Of a stretch of 33,565 nt of DNA, positions 1-9,188 are shown one piece after another. The notes below the pieces were generated by a model. The model made no database searches. It was not told the DNA's origin and was given only the letters and a program-made list of their open reading frames with translations. The stretch is from Mesorhizobium sp. (lineage in GTDB: Bacteria > Pseudomonadota > Alphaproteobacteria > Rhizobiales > Rhizobiaceae), in contig NZ_JAEULZ010000004.1 of assembly GCF_016793485.1 (NCBI RefSeq), positions 1 to 33,565 on the forward strand, in the 5' to 3' direction. The stretch's first letter is position 1, and each line of letters begins with the position of its first letter. Position numbers and translations under genes: made by a program.

Positions 1-24
1 CGGACTCCGATCGTCTGGAGTCCG
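1..24. repeat. Inverted repeat at the window edge
   Basis: Positions 1-8 (CGGACTCC) and 17-24 (GGAGTCCG) are perfect reverse complements around an 8-nt loop. It could be the end of a terminator or of a structured RNA cut by the window edge. No T-run follows on the plus strand, so no function can be assigned. Confidence 0.4.
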
Positions 25-489
25 CGAGCGCACGAGGCGACAGGCGGTCGGACGTCCCGCTCAGTCCAGCGGAAGCACCCGGCGCCACACTTGCCCCTTG
101 ATGCTGGCTGTACACACCAGGTCCCACAGGCAAGTTGCAGGGTGGAGAATAAAGGAGGTGGGACGGGTGTGGATAAATCGGGCGGAATTTTTCGACAGAT
201 CGAATTAAATCAACGATTTAGCCGGTTTGGCTTTCCACATCTGCCCTTTCCATTCTTCATCTTCGGGCTTGACCCGAGGATCCATGCCGTGAGGCGCGAT
301 CTGTCCGTTAAGGTTGGCGGTCCAGCGCGTGTTCTTGAGGGGTTGCGCGCTGCCGGACCGTCACGGCATGGATCCTAGGGTCGCGCTACGCTTGCCCTAG
401 GATGACGAAGGGGGGCGTCTTGGCGCCAACACATCGCAGTTTGGCAATCTTCCTTACTGCGCTAGGTTGCATTCCGGAGGAAGCTTCTC
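25..489. other. Gene-less stretch before the DUF1801 pair
   Basis: I see no convincing gene here. The only sizeable plus-strand open frame (91-378) runs through the dispersed repeat at 256-409, has no good ribosome site and no recognisable protein features. The last 50 bases carry a possible weak promoter (TTGGCA at 441-446, TAGGTT at 463-468, 16-nt spacer) and a good Shine-Dalgarno sequence (GGAGGA at 476-481) for the gene starting at 490. Confidence 0.5.
256..409. repeat. Dispersed inverted repeat (family C)
   Basis: GGATCCATGCCGTGA at 278-292 is mirrored exactly by its reverse complement at 361-375. Flanking sequence continues the symmetry loosely out to about 256 and 409. The element resembles intergenic palindromes that are frequent in Mesorhizobium-type genomes and often produce spurious short translations beginning MDPRVKPED. 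That resemblance is recalled, not searched. No gene lies between the arms. Confidence 0.6.
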
Positions 490-966
490 ATGGTCGACAA
501 GACGACACCCAAGCCTAAGAGCGCGGCGAAAACAAAGGCCGTCGGCAAGGCTACGCCAAAAAAAGACGTCGCGCTGCTTTCGGGTGGGAACCCGCAGATC
601 GCCAAGGGCTATGGCGACGAACCGGTGCAGGCCTATATCGCCGCCATGCCGGGCTGGAAGAGCGCGGTCGGCAAGCGGCTGGATGCGATCATCGCCAAGA
701 CTGTGCCGGGGGTGGAGAAGGCGGTGAAGTGGAATTCGCCTTTCTACGGCGTCGAGAAGGGCAACTGGTTCCTCAGCTTCCACGTCTTCGCGAAATACAT
801 CAAGGTGGCGTTCTTCCGTGGCGCGCAACTGGAGCCCGAGCCGCCCGTCACGTCGAAGCAGAAGGATGTGCGCTATTTTCATATCCACGAGGACGACGAA
901 CTGGACGAAAAGCAGTTAGTTGATTGGGTGAAGCAGGCAAGTATGCTGCCGGGCGAGAGGATGTGA
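490..966 (+). CDS. DUF1801 domain protein
   Basis: This 158-residue protein has a lysine- and alanine-rich N-terminal tail (about residues 1-30) followed by a compact domain of the DUF1801 / YdhG type. The family hallmark is the segment around VEKAVKWNSPFYGVEKGNWF, where a KW followed by a hydrophobic strand fits the fold. DUF1801 proteins are small cytosolic proteins distantly related to the CyaY/YjbR fold, and no reaction is established for them. The start at 490 is supported by GGAGGA 8 nt upstream. The next gene begins 9 nt after the stop and belongs to the same family, so the two are probably co-transcribed products of an old duplication. The basic tail is unusual and could contact nucleic acid, but that is a guess. 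Confidence 0.8.
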   Translation: MVDKTTPKPKSAAKTKAVGKATPKKDVALLSGGNPQIAKGYGDEPVQAYIAAMPGWKSAVGKRLDAIIAKTVPGVEKAVKWNSPFYGVEKGNWFLSFHVFAKYIKVAFFRGAQLEPEPPVTSKQKDVRYFHIHEDDELDEKQLVDWVKQASMLPGERM

Positions 967-975
967 GGGGCAGAC

Positions 976-1377
976 ATGACCAACGACACCGCCGCAGAGA
1001 AGTCAGCTTCCGAACTCATCGACGCCAAGATCGCGGGCCTCGGCGGCTGGCGGGGCGAGACGCTGGCGCAGTTGCGGGCAGCGATCAGGGAGGCCGATCC
1101 TGAGATCGTCGAGACGGTGAAGTGGCGGAAGCCGACGAACCCTGCCGGCGTGCCGGTGTGGGAGCGCGGCGGCATCATCTGCACGGGCGAGACCTACAAG
1201 GACAAGGTGAAGCTGACCTTCGCGCAGGGCGCGGCGCTGCCTGACCCGAATGGGATTTTCAACGCCAGCCTCGATGCGGGCACACGCCGTGCGATCGATG
1301 TGTTCGAGGGGGACAGGGTGGATGCGGCGGCGCTGAAGGCGCTGGTTCGCGCGGCGGTGAAGACAAATTTGGGGTAG
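976..1377 (+). CDS. DUF1801-type protein, second of a pair
   Basis: This 133-residue cytosolic protein carries the same core motif as its upstream neighbour (ETVKWRKPTNPAGVPVWERG, then a strand with KVKLTFAQGA), so it is a second DUF1801 family member. It lacks the basic N-terminal tail of the first gene. GAGGGG lies just before the ATG. The 9-nt gap to the upstream gene implies one transcript. The C-terminal part (residues 95-130) looks like a helical region rich in alanine and arginine. Biochemical function is unknown for the family. A palindromic repeat (1390-1514) follows the stop codon and may act as the 3' boundary of the transcript. Confidence 0.8.
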   Translation: MTNDTAAEKSASELIDAKIAGLGGWRGETLAQLRAAIREADPEIVETVKWRKPTNPAGVPVWERGGIICTGETYKDKVKLTFAQGAALPDPNGIFNASLDAGTRRAIDVFEGDRVDAAALKALVRAAVKTNLG

Positions 1378-1389
1378 GGGCGCGTCCTT

Positions 1390-1514
1390 CCTTCTCCCCG
1401 TTTACGGGGAGAAGGTGTCACAAAGTGACGGATGAGGGGCCGCGCTTCGTTTCGGAATGTTTGCGCTGCCCCTCACCTGCCTGCCGGCATCCTCTCCCCG
1501 TGAACGGGGAGAGG
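1390..1514. repeat. Palindromic repeat pair, family A copy 1 (27-nt spacer)
   Basis: Two hairpin units face each other. The left unit is an 11-bp stem (1390-1400 with 1405-1415, loop TTTA) leading to a GAGGGGC core at 1434-1440. The right unit is the mirror: GCCCCTC at 1468-1474, then a 10-bp stem (1491-1500 with 1505-1514, loop TGAA). The spacer between the cores (1441-1467) is 27 nt, the same as in copy 2 at 3431-3555. The element lies between convergent genes and its hairpins could also stop transcription. Confidence 0.8.
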
Positions 1515-1519
1515 AAAGG

Positions 1520-2425
1520 CTACTCCTTCACCGCGCCGGTCATCGACGAGACGTAATGCTCGACGAAGAAGGAATAGAGGATGACGACCGGCAGCGAGCC
1601 GATCAGCGCGCCGGCCATCAGCGCGCCCCATTCGTAGACGTCGGAGCGGACGAGTTCGGTGAGCACGCCGACGGGCACCGTCTTGTTTTCCGACGACTGG
1701 ATGAAGGTGAGCGCGTAGATGAACTCGTTCCACGACAGCGTGAAGGCGAAGATGCCGGCCGAGATCAGGCCGGGCACCGAGAGCGGCAGGATGATCTTGG
1801 TCAGGATCTGCCAGCGGCTGGCGCCGTCGATCAGCGCGCATTCCTCCAACTCGAAGGGAATGGAGCGGAAGTAGCCCATCAGGAGCCAGGTGCAGAAGGG
1901 CACCAGGAAGGTGGGGTAGGTGAGGATCAGCGCGAACGGCGTGTCGTAGAGGCCGAGCCGGAAGACCATGACCGACAGCGGGATGAAGAGGATGGACGGC
2001 GGCACGAGATAGGCGAGGAAGATCGCCAGGCCCACCTGCCGCGAGCCGGAAAAGCGCAGACGTTCGATGGCGTAGGCGGCGAAGACGGCGGCCAGAAGCG
2101 ACAGGAAGGTGGAGCCGGCCGAGATCAGGATCGTGTTCCACAGCCAGCCCGGATAGGAGGTGTCGAAGAGCAGGTAGCGAAAATGCTCCAGCGTCGGCCC
2201 GATGACCCAGAAGGGGCTGTAGTCGTTGAAGTTGGTCATCTGCTCGTTGGGCTTCACCGAGGTGACCGCCATCCAGTAGAACGGGAAGAGCAGCACGAAG
2301 ACGAAGATGAGCAGCGGCAGGTAGACGGTGACGACGCGGCGCGGCAGGCTCTGCAGATAGCCCATGCCGCCGTCGTCTCCCCCTTTCGGGCCGAGGGACG
2401 TCTTGCGGGTTTCGGTGACGGCCAT
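1520..2425 (-). CDS. Sugar ABC transporter permease (MalG/UgpE type)
   Basis: This 301-residue inner-membrane protein is one of two channel subunits of a CUT1-type carbohydrate importer. It has about six membrane segments, the first near residues 34-52. The cytoplasmic EAA loop that docks on the ATPase is visible as ECALIDGASRWQ followed by ILPLSVPGL. The start was placed at 2425 because GGAGG lies upstream and the ATG overlaps the stop of the preceding permease in a TGATG arrangement, which indicates translational coupling. An in-frame extension further upstream would run through the other permease and is rejected. The gene is the last of the operon, and a palindromic repeat follows it. The substrate cannot be read from the sequence. 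Confidence 0.93.
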   Translation of the reverse strand: MAVTETRKTSLGPKGGDDGGMGYLQSLPRRVVTVYLPLLIFVFVLLFPFYWMAVTSVKPNEQMTNFNDYSPFWVIGPTLEHFRYLLFDTSYPGWLWNTILISAGSTFLSLLAAVFAAYAIERLRFSGSRQVGLAIFLAYLVPPSILFIPLSVMVFRLGLYDTPFALILTYPTFLVPFCTWLLMGYFRSIPFELEECALIDGASRWQILTKIILPLSVPGLISAGIFAFTLSWNEFIYALTFIQSSENKTVPVGVLTELVRSDVYEWGALMAGALIGSLPVVILYSFFVEHYVSSMTGAVKE

Positions 2426-3363
2426 CAGTCGCCTCCTCCCTGCTGCCATTTGCGGCGCTGCAGGCCGAAATAGGAGAACAGGATCGCGGACAGCAGGAAG
2501 GGGATCATGGCGACCGCAATCGCCGCGCCCTCGCCGAGTTGGCCGCCCGATATGCCGCGCTGGAAGGAGAGCGTCGCCATCAGGTGCGTGGCGTTGACCG
2601 GGCCGCCGCGCGTCAGCACGTAGATGAGCTGGAAGTCGGTGAAGGTGAACAGCACCGAGAACGTCATGGTGATGGCGATGATGGGCGTGAGCAGAGGCAG
2701 CGTGACATAGCGGAAGAGCTGCCAGCGCCCGGCGCCGTCGAGCGTGGCCGCCTCGTAGAGCGATTGCGGGATGGTCTGCAGGCCGGCGAGCAGCGTGATC
2801 GCCACGAAGGGAATGCCGCGCCAGACATTCGCCGCGATGACCGAGGCGCGCGCGTTGGTGGGGTCGCCGAGGAAATTGATGCGCTGGTCGATGATGCCCA
2901 TCTCGATCAGCGCCCATGAGATGATGGAGAACTGCGAGTCGAATATCCACCAGAAGGCGATGGCCGACAGCACCGTCGGCACGACCCAGGGCAGCAGCAC
3001 GATGGCGCGGAAGAAGGACTTGAGCGGCAGGTTCTCGTTGAGGATCAGGGCCAGCCAGAGGCCGAGCACGAATTTCAGGATCGAGGCGACGGTGGTGTAG
3101 AGCAGCGTGTTGAAGACCGAGAGCCAGAAGACGCTGTCGTCCCAGAGATATTCGTAGTTCTCCAGCCCGATGAAGATGCCCGGTCGGCCGATGCGCGCAT
3201 CAGTGAAGCCGAGCCAGACGCCAAGCCCGAGCGGATAGGTGAGGAAGACGAGCAGCAGGGCCGCTGCCGGCAGCATGAACCACGCCGACAGCCAGCCGCG
3301 GCTTTCGGTGAGGCCCGCAAGGCGGGAGGACGTGCCCTTGGTCGATGCTGTCGTAGAGGCCAT
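2425..3363 (-). CDS. Sugar ABC transporter permease (MalF/UgpA type)
   Basis: This 312-residue inner-membrane subunit pairs with the downstream permease. A hydrophobic segment near residues 20-42 (LSAWFMLPAAALLLVFLTYP) is followed by further membrane helices, and the EAA loop is seen as EAATLDGAGRWQ followed by TLPLLTPII. I chose the ATG at 3363. Fifty further residues upstream are in frame but are encoded by the family A repeat and have no family character. The stop overlaps the start of the next permease by one base. Between this gene and the binding-protein gene lies repeat copy 2, which may lower permease expression relative to the binding protein, as in other ABC operons. Confidence 0.92.
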   Translation of the reverse strand: MASTTASTKGTSSRLAGLTESRGWLSAWFMLPAAALLLVFLTYPLGLGVWLGFTDARIGRPGIFIGLENYEYLWDDSVFWLSVFNTLLYTTVASILKFVLGLWLALILNENLPLKSFFRAIVLLPWVVPTVLSAIAFWWIFDSQFSIISWALIEMGIIDQRINFLGDPTNARASVIAANVWRGIPFVAITLLAGLQTIPQSLYEAATLDGAGRWQLFRYVTLPLLTPIIAITMTFSVLFTFTDFQLIYVLTRGGPVNATHLMATLSFQRGISGGQLGEGAAIAVAMIPFLLSAILFSYFGLQRRKWQQGGGD

Positions 3364-3430
3364 GGCGTGTTCCGGCTTTTTCCCTTGGGGCCTGCGCGGC
3401 GAGATTGGCGAAAACCTCGATGTCCGTGTT

Positions 3431-3555
3431 TCTCTCCCCGCCTGCGGGGAGAGATGTCCGGCAGGACAGTGAGGGGCGGCGTTACAATTCGCGATCCGGG
3501 CGCTGCCCCTCATCCGTCACTTCGTGACACCTTCTCCCCGCGGGCGGGGAGAAGG
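3431..3555. repeat. Palindromic repeat pair, family A copy 2 (27-nt spacer)
   Basis: The architecture matches copy 1 in the opposite sense. A 10-bp stem (3431-3440 with 3445-3454) leads to a GAGGGGC core at 3471-3477. Its mirror has the core GCCCCTC at 3505-3511 and an 11-bp stem (3530-3540 with 3545-3555). The core-to-core spacer (3478-3504) is again 27 nt. It lies inside the sugar transporter operon between the binding-protein and first permease genes. Confidence 0.8.
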
Positions 3556-3565
3556 AAAGTGGCGC

Positions 3566-4894
3566 CTAGACGCGATAGTACCGGTTGGCGCGCTTCTCGG
3601 CCTCGGCCATCGCGTCTTCCGGCGTTGCCTGTCCGGTGACCGCGCGGGCGTACATGTCGACCAGCACGTAGTCGGCCATGGTGGCGGCGGACGCGTAGCC
3701 GAGCGGGCCGGAATAGCCGTTCGGGCGCAGCGTCTCGGACGCCTTGGAATAGGGCGCGGCGATCGGGTCCGAGGTCCAGACGGGGTTGTCCGCGAAGGCC
3801 TTCAGCGACTGGCAGCAATAGCCGAGCGACTTCTCGATCCAGTTGGCCATCTGCTCCTGCTCGAACATGAACTTGAGATAGGCCTTCGCCGCGTTCGGAT
3901 AGGGCGTGTAGTCGAAGACGACTGCGGTCGTGGTCTGATGCAGTTCGACCGACTTGCCGACGGGGCCGATCGGCAGGTTAGTGGTGCGGATGTCCTTGGC
4001 GATCTCCGTCAGCTTGGGATCGTTGTCCCTGTTGATCTGCGCGGTGCGATAGGCGGAGATGCCGTTGGCGATGACGGACAGTTCGCCGGCGAGGAAGGCG
4101 CGGTTGTTGTTGACGTCGAGCCAGCTTTCCGTGCCGGGGATGAAGGTCTTGTAGAGCTCCTGCGCGTACTGGATGGACTTCAGCGTCTCCGGGCTGTTGA
4201 TGACGACCGTGCCGCTGTCATCGACCATGCGGCCGCCGTGGCTCCAGAGCAGCCAGTGGGCGTAGTTGTTGCCGTCGCCGACGCCGTGGCCGTGGGTGAA
4301 GCCCGCCGGATGGCCGGTCTTTTGCAGCGCCTTGCAGAGCTCCAGGAAGCCTGCCGTGTCTTTCGGGAATTCGGAGAAGCCTGCTTGCTTGACCCAGGAG
4401 TCGCGGTAAACGATCGCGTTGCCGATTGCCGCGAGCGGCAGGCCGATGAACTTGCCGTCCTTGGTGGCGTAGTCCTTGCCGCCGTCGTACCAGCCGCCAT
4501 ACTTGTTGCCGAGGTAATCGGCGAGCTCGGTCACGTCGTGCAGCTTGTCGGGGTACTGGTGGGCGTCGTCGAACCAGACCCACATGATGTCGGGGCCTGA
4601 GCCGACGTTGGCGGCGACCGCTGCCTTCGGGCGGATATCCTCCCAGCTTTCCTTGTCGATGCGGACCTGCACGCCGGTGGCGTCGGTGAACTTCTTGGTG
4701 TTGGCGATCCAGGCATCCTCGTCGCCCTGCACGAAGGGCGACCAGCGCAGGACGCGCAAGGTTGCGCCGGCTTCCGGCGTGTAGGTCGGCTCGCTCTGCG
4801 CGAAGGCGGGCGTGGCGCCGATAAGCCTGCTGCCGGCGACGCCGGCGGCAAGCCCCGCCGTGGTGCGCATCAAGTCACGTCTGGTGAATTTCAT
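3566..4894 (-). CDS. Sugar ABC transporter substrate-binding protein, Tat-type signal
   Basis: This 442-residue periplasmic solute-binding protein belongs to the extracellular solute-binding family 1 (MalE-like). The N-terminus has a twin-arginine leader (TRRDLM with R5 and R6, a hydrophobic stretch, then an AFA/Q cleavage site near residue 32), so export of a folded protein by Tat is likely. The mature part has the family's features, including GPDIMWVWFDD and the aromatic-rich GNAIVYRDSWV. The start at 4894 was preferred over a GTG two codons upstream because AAGGAGG is 8 nt from the ATG and only 2 nt from the GTG. The gene sits between the ATPase gene and the two permease genes, all on one strand. 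The ligand is presumably a sugar, but which one is not evident. Confidence 0.92.
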   Translation of the reverse strand: MKFTRRDLMRTTAGLAAGVAGSRLIGATPAFAQSEPTYTPEAGATLRVLRWSPFVQGDEDAWIANTKKFTDATGVQVRIDKESWEDIRPKAAVAANVGSGPDIMWVWFDDAHQYPDKLHDVTELADYLGNKYGGWYDGGKDYATKDGKFIGLPLAAIGNAIVYRDSWVKQAGFSEFPKDTAGFLELCKALQKTGHPAGFTHGHGVGDGNNYAHWLLWSHGGRMVDDSGTVVINSPETLKSIQYAQELYKTFIPGTESWLDVNNNRAFLAGELSVIANGISAYRTAQINRDNDPKLTEIAKDIRTTNLPIGPVGKSVELHQTTTAVVFDYTPYPNAAKAYLKFMFEQEQMANWIEKSLGYCCQSLKAFADNPVWTSDPIAAPYSKASETLRPNGYSGPLGYASAATMADYVLVDMYARAVTGQATPEDAMAEAEKRANRYYRV

Positions 4895-4965
4895 AGTCAC
4901 TTCCTCCTTGTTTCCATGAAATGGTTGTTCGCGTGCGGTCCTGTCCGGTTTTGCGTTGGCTTCCC

Positions 4966-6030
<1,065 letters not shown>

Positions 6031-6125
6031 CGTTCCTCCCGAACGGTTGCTTCCGCGACGCCTTTCCAACGGAACGCGCCATCCCTGGATAAACGCCTGC
6101 TTCACGCAGGTCTTGAACCCCGGAT

Positions 6126-6137
6126 GGTAGCGCTACC
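6126..6137. promoter_or_regulatory. Palindromic operator-like site, possibly LacI family
   Basis: GGTAGCGCTACC is a perfect 12-bp palindrome located 89 bases upstream of the first gene of the sugar transporter operon. Its AGCGCT centre resembles operators of LacI-family sugar regulators. On the minus strand a TTTACA hexamer lies a short distance upstream of it and might be a -35 element, so a repressor bound here would block initiation. No regulator gene of that family is in the window, so the assignment is an inference from shape and position. Confidence 0.5.
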
Positions 6138-6188
6138 TCGAGTTGCATGTAAACCCAGACTAAGGGTGAAGACCGGGAGGGTTGACGG

Positions 6189-6210
6189 CCCCGAAAGCCC
6201 AGTTTCGGGG
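6189..6210 (-). terminator. Hairpin downstream of the patatin-like gene
   Basis: CCCCGAAA (6189-6196) and TTTCGGGG (6203-6210) form a perfect 8-bp stem with a 6-nt loop, starting 14 bases beyond the stop codon at 6225 in the direction of that gene. No T-run follows on the minus strand, so it may stabilise a 3' end or act as a weak terminator. Confidence 0.4.
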
Positions 6211-6224
6211 TGGTTGGAAGCGCC

Positions 6225-7667
6225 TCAGTCCAGCGAGGCCGACAGGGGCTTGACGCCCGCCTTGCGCTGAATCCTGTAGAAGGCATCACGCAGGATGACG
6301 TTGTCGCGCAACGACTGGGTGCCTGCGGAGATAACGAGATCGACCTGCTCACGCGGCAGCTTGAGGCGGGTCGGGACGGCGTTCAGCCGTGACCGCTCCG
6401 GTTGAGCAAAATCGTCGAAGGACACATTCTCCACGACGAGCTCGACGTCGCGACAGTCCCAGCCGGCCAGCGTTCCACGATATTGGCGCACCGTCTCGGC
6501 GGGCAACCCGCAACGCCATGTGACCAGCTTGCCGCGCCAGGCCGCGACAGCCATGCGCAGCGCGTCGAATTCATCGCGAACCGAGGACCGAATGCTGGCG
6601 TTCGAGATGGCGCCGACCATCTGCGGGAACTTCGGCCCGTTTTTCGTTTGCACCCAGTCGCCCTCGGTGCGGATGCTGGCGTCGGCGACGATGAAGACGA
6701 AAGTCTTGAGCTTAACGGCCTCCTCCGCCGACAGCGGACCATGAGCAGACTTTGCCGCTTCCCGCTCCAGGCTGAAACCAGTGACGCCGATATTGTCGGT
6801 CAGGCCGCCGTCGAGCAGCTTGATATACTCGACGTTGTCGTCGTTCTGGTAGGTGTCGAGCGCGCGCGCATAGGCTTTCAGTCGGATCGACGCGGCCGGG
6901 TCGGCAAGCGCCCGCGTCAGCCATTCCGGCTGCTGGTAGCCGCATTTCCTGCTGGGCGTTGCGGTTGAGATGACGAGCGGCGCGAAGACCACGGGAAAGG
7001 CGGCCGACGCCGCTACGGCGTCAGCGATGCGAACCTTGTCGAGATCGCTGCAGAGCGCGGCGAAGGTGTCGTAGGTGAAGGCGAACGGCGTGGCGTTGTA
7101 GATGTCGGATGCGTTGATCCAGACGATCGGCGCGTCCTTGCGGCGGAAAGACGTATAGGTCTTGCCGTCGAAAACCTTGCGGTTCAGCCAGTCGGCGAAG
7201 GTCGAGCGATCGTTGGCGCCACCATTGTAGATGCGCACCCAGTTGGCCGGCGAAAATTCCGACTTGTGCAGCTCTTTCTCGGCGTCGGCGAGCAGGAAGC
7301 GTTCCCGCAGGTCGACATAACCGCGACCCTTGAGGCCGAAATAGGCGGCGGTGACGGCTCCGCCGGACGTGCCGGAAATCATCCTGATGTCGTCGATCAG
7401 CGTGCGGCGTTCCGGATAGCTGTCGACGACGATCTCTTGCAGCCCACGCAGCACGCCGTAACCGAAAGCGGCAGCGCGCGTGCCGCCGCCCGAGATGGCG
7501 AGCCCTATTACGGTGGACCCGTCATCGGCGGCGTTGGGGATATACTGCGCGGACGGCCTTCCGGCTTGCGCGACATGGGTGTTGATGGGCCCGACATCGG
7601 CCGAAACGCAGGCGGAAAGCACCAACCCGGCGAACGCGATACAAACTGAGCTGAACGCAGCACGCAT
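6225..7667 (-). CDS. Patatin-like phospholipase, predicted lipoprotein
   Basis: This 480-residue protein is a probable lipid acyl hydrolase of the patatin / RssA family. The N-terminus is a lipoprotein signal with lipobox LSAC (Cys20). The patatin elements follow in order: glycine-rich oxyanion loop SGGGTRAA (59-66), nucleophile elbow GTSGG with Ser101, and catalytic aspartate in DGGLTDN (Asp286). The serine-aspartate dyad is therefore complete. Starting at 7667 places the signal peptide at the N-terminus with AGGGGAGA upstream. A longer in-frame start would bury the signal behind 20 arginine-rich residues. It is probably anchored in the envelope and acts on phospholipids there. It is a single-gene unit between the sugar importer and the oxidoreductase gene. 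The C-terminal 150 residues have no motif I recognise. Confidence 0.9.
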   Translation of the reverse strand: MRAAFSSVCIAFAGLVLSACVSADVGPINTHVAQAGRPSAQYIPNAADDGSTVIGLAISGGGTRAAAFGYGVLRGLQEIVVDSYPERRTLIDDIRMISGTSGGAVTAAYFGLKGRGYVDLRERFLLADAEKELHKSEFSPANWVRIYNGGANDRSTFADWLNRKVFDGKTYTSFRRKDAPIVWINASDIYNATPFAFTYDTFAALCSDLDKVRIADAVAASAAFPVVFAPLVISTATPSRKCGYQQPEWLTRALADPAASIRLKAYARALDTYQNDDNVEYIKLLDGGLTDNIGVTGFSLEREAAKSAHGPLSAEEAVKLKTFVFIVADASIRTEGDWVQTKNGPKFPQMVGAISNASIRSSVRDEFDALRMAVAAWRGKLVTWRCGLPAETVRQYRGTLAGWDCRDVELVVENVSFDDFAQPERSRLNAVPTRLKLPREQVDLVISAGTQSLRDNVILRDAFYRIQRKAGVKPLSASLD

Positions 7668-7808
7668 AAACCAGTCGTCTCCCCTTCCTGCGGCGGCGAC
7701 AGTGCCGCACCTGCCTGCCCGGCGCAACCGCGCTCAGGGATTGTATGGTCCGGAGACGCGGGATGCTGCCGAGGTGAGGCGTTTGTGCACCGGTTCGGCC
7801 AGGGCCGG

Positions 7809-9188
7809 TCAGCCGACAGGCTTCATGTCGGCGATGACGGTCGGCAGCAGTTCCGAGACGGTCGGGTGGATCGGAACCATGCGCTGCATGACCGTGTAGG
7901 GCGCTTTAGCGTACATCATGTCGAGAATGCCGTGCACCGCCTCGTCGCCGCTGGCGCCGAGAAGGGAAGCGCCGAGAAGTTCCCTGGTGTCGGCGTCGGC
8001 GATGATCTTCATGAAGCCCTTCGTCTCGCCGCGCTCCACCGCGCGCCCAACCTGTGTCATCTGCCGTGTACCGATGAGGATTTTCCGGCCGGACTTGCGA
8101 GCCTCGGTTTCCGTCATGCCGGCGCGGCCGAGCGGCGGGTCGATGTAGAGCGCATAGCCCGGCTTGCGGTCGCTGACGCGGCGTGTGTCTCCGTCGAGCA
8201 GGTTGGCGGCGACGATCTCGAAATCGTTGTAGGCGGTGTGGGTGAAGGCGCCGCGCCCATTGCAGTCGCCCAGCGCATAGATGTGCGGCTGGCTCGTGCG
8301 CAGTTCGTCGTCGACGGCGATGTAGCCGCGCGCGTCCGTCGCCACGCCGGCCTTGTCGAGGCCGAGGTCGTCGGTGTTGGGGCGTCGGCCGATGGCGAGC
8401 AGGACATGGGTGCCGGGCACGTCGCGGTCGCCTGACATGCAGTCGACATGCACGCAGACGCCGTCGGCGCGGGGGGAGAAGCTGATGCATTCGGCGTCGA
8501 GTCGGAAGGCGATGCCTTCCTCTTCGAGGATGGTCTTGATGGCGTCGGAGACGTCGGGGTCCTCGCGGAAAATGAGGCGCGGACCCTTTTCAACGACCGT
8601 GACCTTTGCCCCGAAGCGGCGGTACATCTGGGCGAATTCCAGCCCGATGTAGGAGCCACCGACGATGACGAGGTGTTCGGGCAGGAAATCGATGTCCATG
8701 ATGGAGGAGTTGGTGAGGTAGCTGATCCTGTCGATGCCGGGCATCGGAGGCACGTTGGCGCGGCCGCCGACATTGATGAAGATGCGGTCGGCGGACAGGG
8801 TCTCGCCGTTGACGCTGACCTCGTGCGGCGAGACGAATGTCGCATGTCCGCGAAAGATGGTGCAGCGCTCCATGCCTTCCAGCCAGCCTTCGGTGCCGGA
8901 ACGCGAATCGAGCGTCACCTTGTCCTTGCGCGCCTTGATGGCCTTCATGTCGGGCACGATGTCGCCGCCGACGGAAAAGCCGTAGTCGGCCGCGCGGCGC
9001 GTCATGTGCATGGCGTAGGCGCTGGCGACCATTGTCTTCGTGGGTTTGCAGCCGGTGTTGACGCAGGTGCCGCCGAAGAATTTCCGTTCGATCATGGCGA
9101 CCGACTGGCCGGCCGCCGTCAAACGGCCGACGAGCGAAGGGCCGGCTTGTCCGGCCCCGATGACGATGGCGTCAAACTTATTCACCAT
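7809..9188 (-). CDS. FAD-dependent pyridine nucleotide-disulfide oxidoreductase (MerA/RclA-like)
   Basis: This 459-residue cytosolic flavoprotein belongs to the glutathione reductase / mercuric reductase superfamily. An FAD-binding GAGQAG (11-16) is followed by the redox disulfide in CVNTGC (Cys42 and Cys47), an NAD(P)H site around VGGSYIGLEFAQ, a second FAD motif YALGD, and a C-terminal dimerisation domain with HPTVSE carrying the catalytic histidine-glutamate pair. It lacks both the N-terminal metal-binding domain and the C-terminal cysteine pair of true mercuric reductase, so mercury reduction should not be assumed. It is closer to the MerA/RclA-like enzymes of unknown substrate. The ATG at 9188 shares a base with the stop of the upstream membrane-protein gene (TAATG), so the two are translated together. 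Confidence 0.92.
   Translation of the reverse strand: MVNKFDAIVIGAGQAGPSLVGRLTAAGQSVAMIERKFFGGTCVNTGCKPTKTMVASAYAMHMTRRAADYGFSVGGDIVPDMKAIKARKDKVTLDSRSGTEGWLEGMERCTIFRGHATFVSPHEVSVNGETLSADRIFINVGGRANVPPMPGIDRISYLTNSSIMDIDFLPEHLVIVGGSYIGLEFAQMYRRFGAKVTVVEKGPRLIFREDPDVSDAIKTILEEEGIAFRLDAECISFSPRADGVCVHVDCMSGDRDVPGTHVLLAIGRRPNTDDLGLDKAGVATDARGYIAVDDELRTSQPHIYALGDCNGRGAFTHTAYNDFEIVAANLLDGDTRRVSDRKPGYALYIDPPLGRAGMTETEARKSGRKILIGTRQMTQVGRAVERGETKGFMKIIADADTRELLGASLLGASGDEAVHGILDMMYAKAPYTVMQRMVPIHPTVSELLPTVIADMKPVG

Noticed and set aside
256-292. Short minus-strand reading beginning MDPRVKPED and ending near 209
   Set aside because: This is the usual translation of a family C repeat arm and not a gene.
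91-378. Open frame of 95 codons on the plus strand
   Set aside because: It runs through the dispersed repeat at 256-409, lacks a ribosome site and has no protein-like features.
7809-9188. Mercuric reductase
   Set aside because: The C-terminal cysteine pair and N-terminal metal-binding domain are absent, and no other mer gene is nearby.
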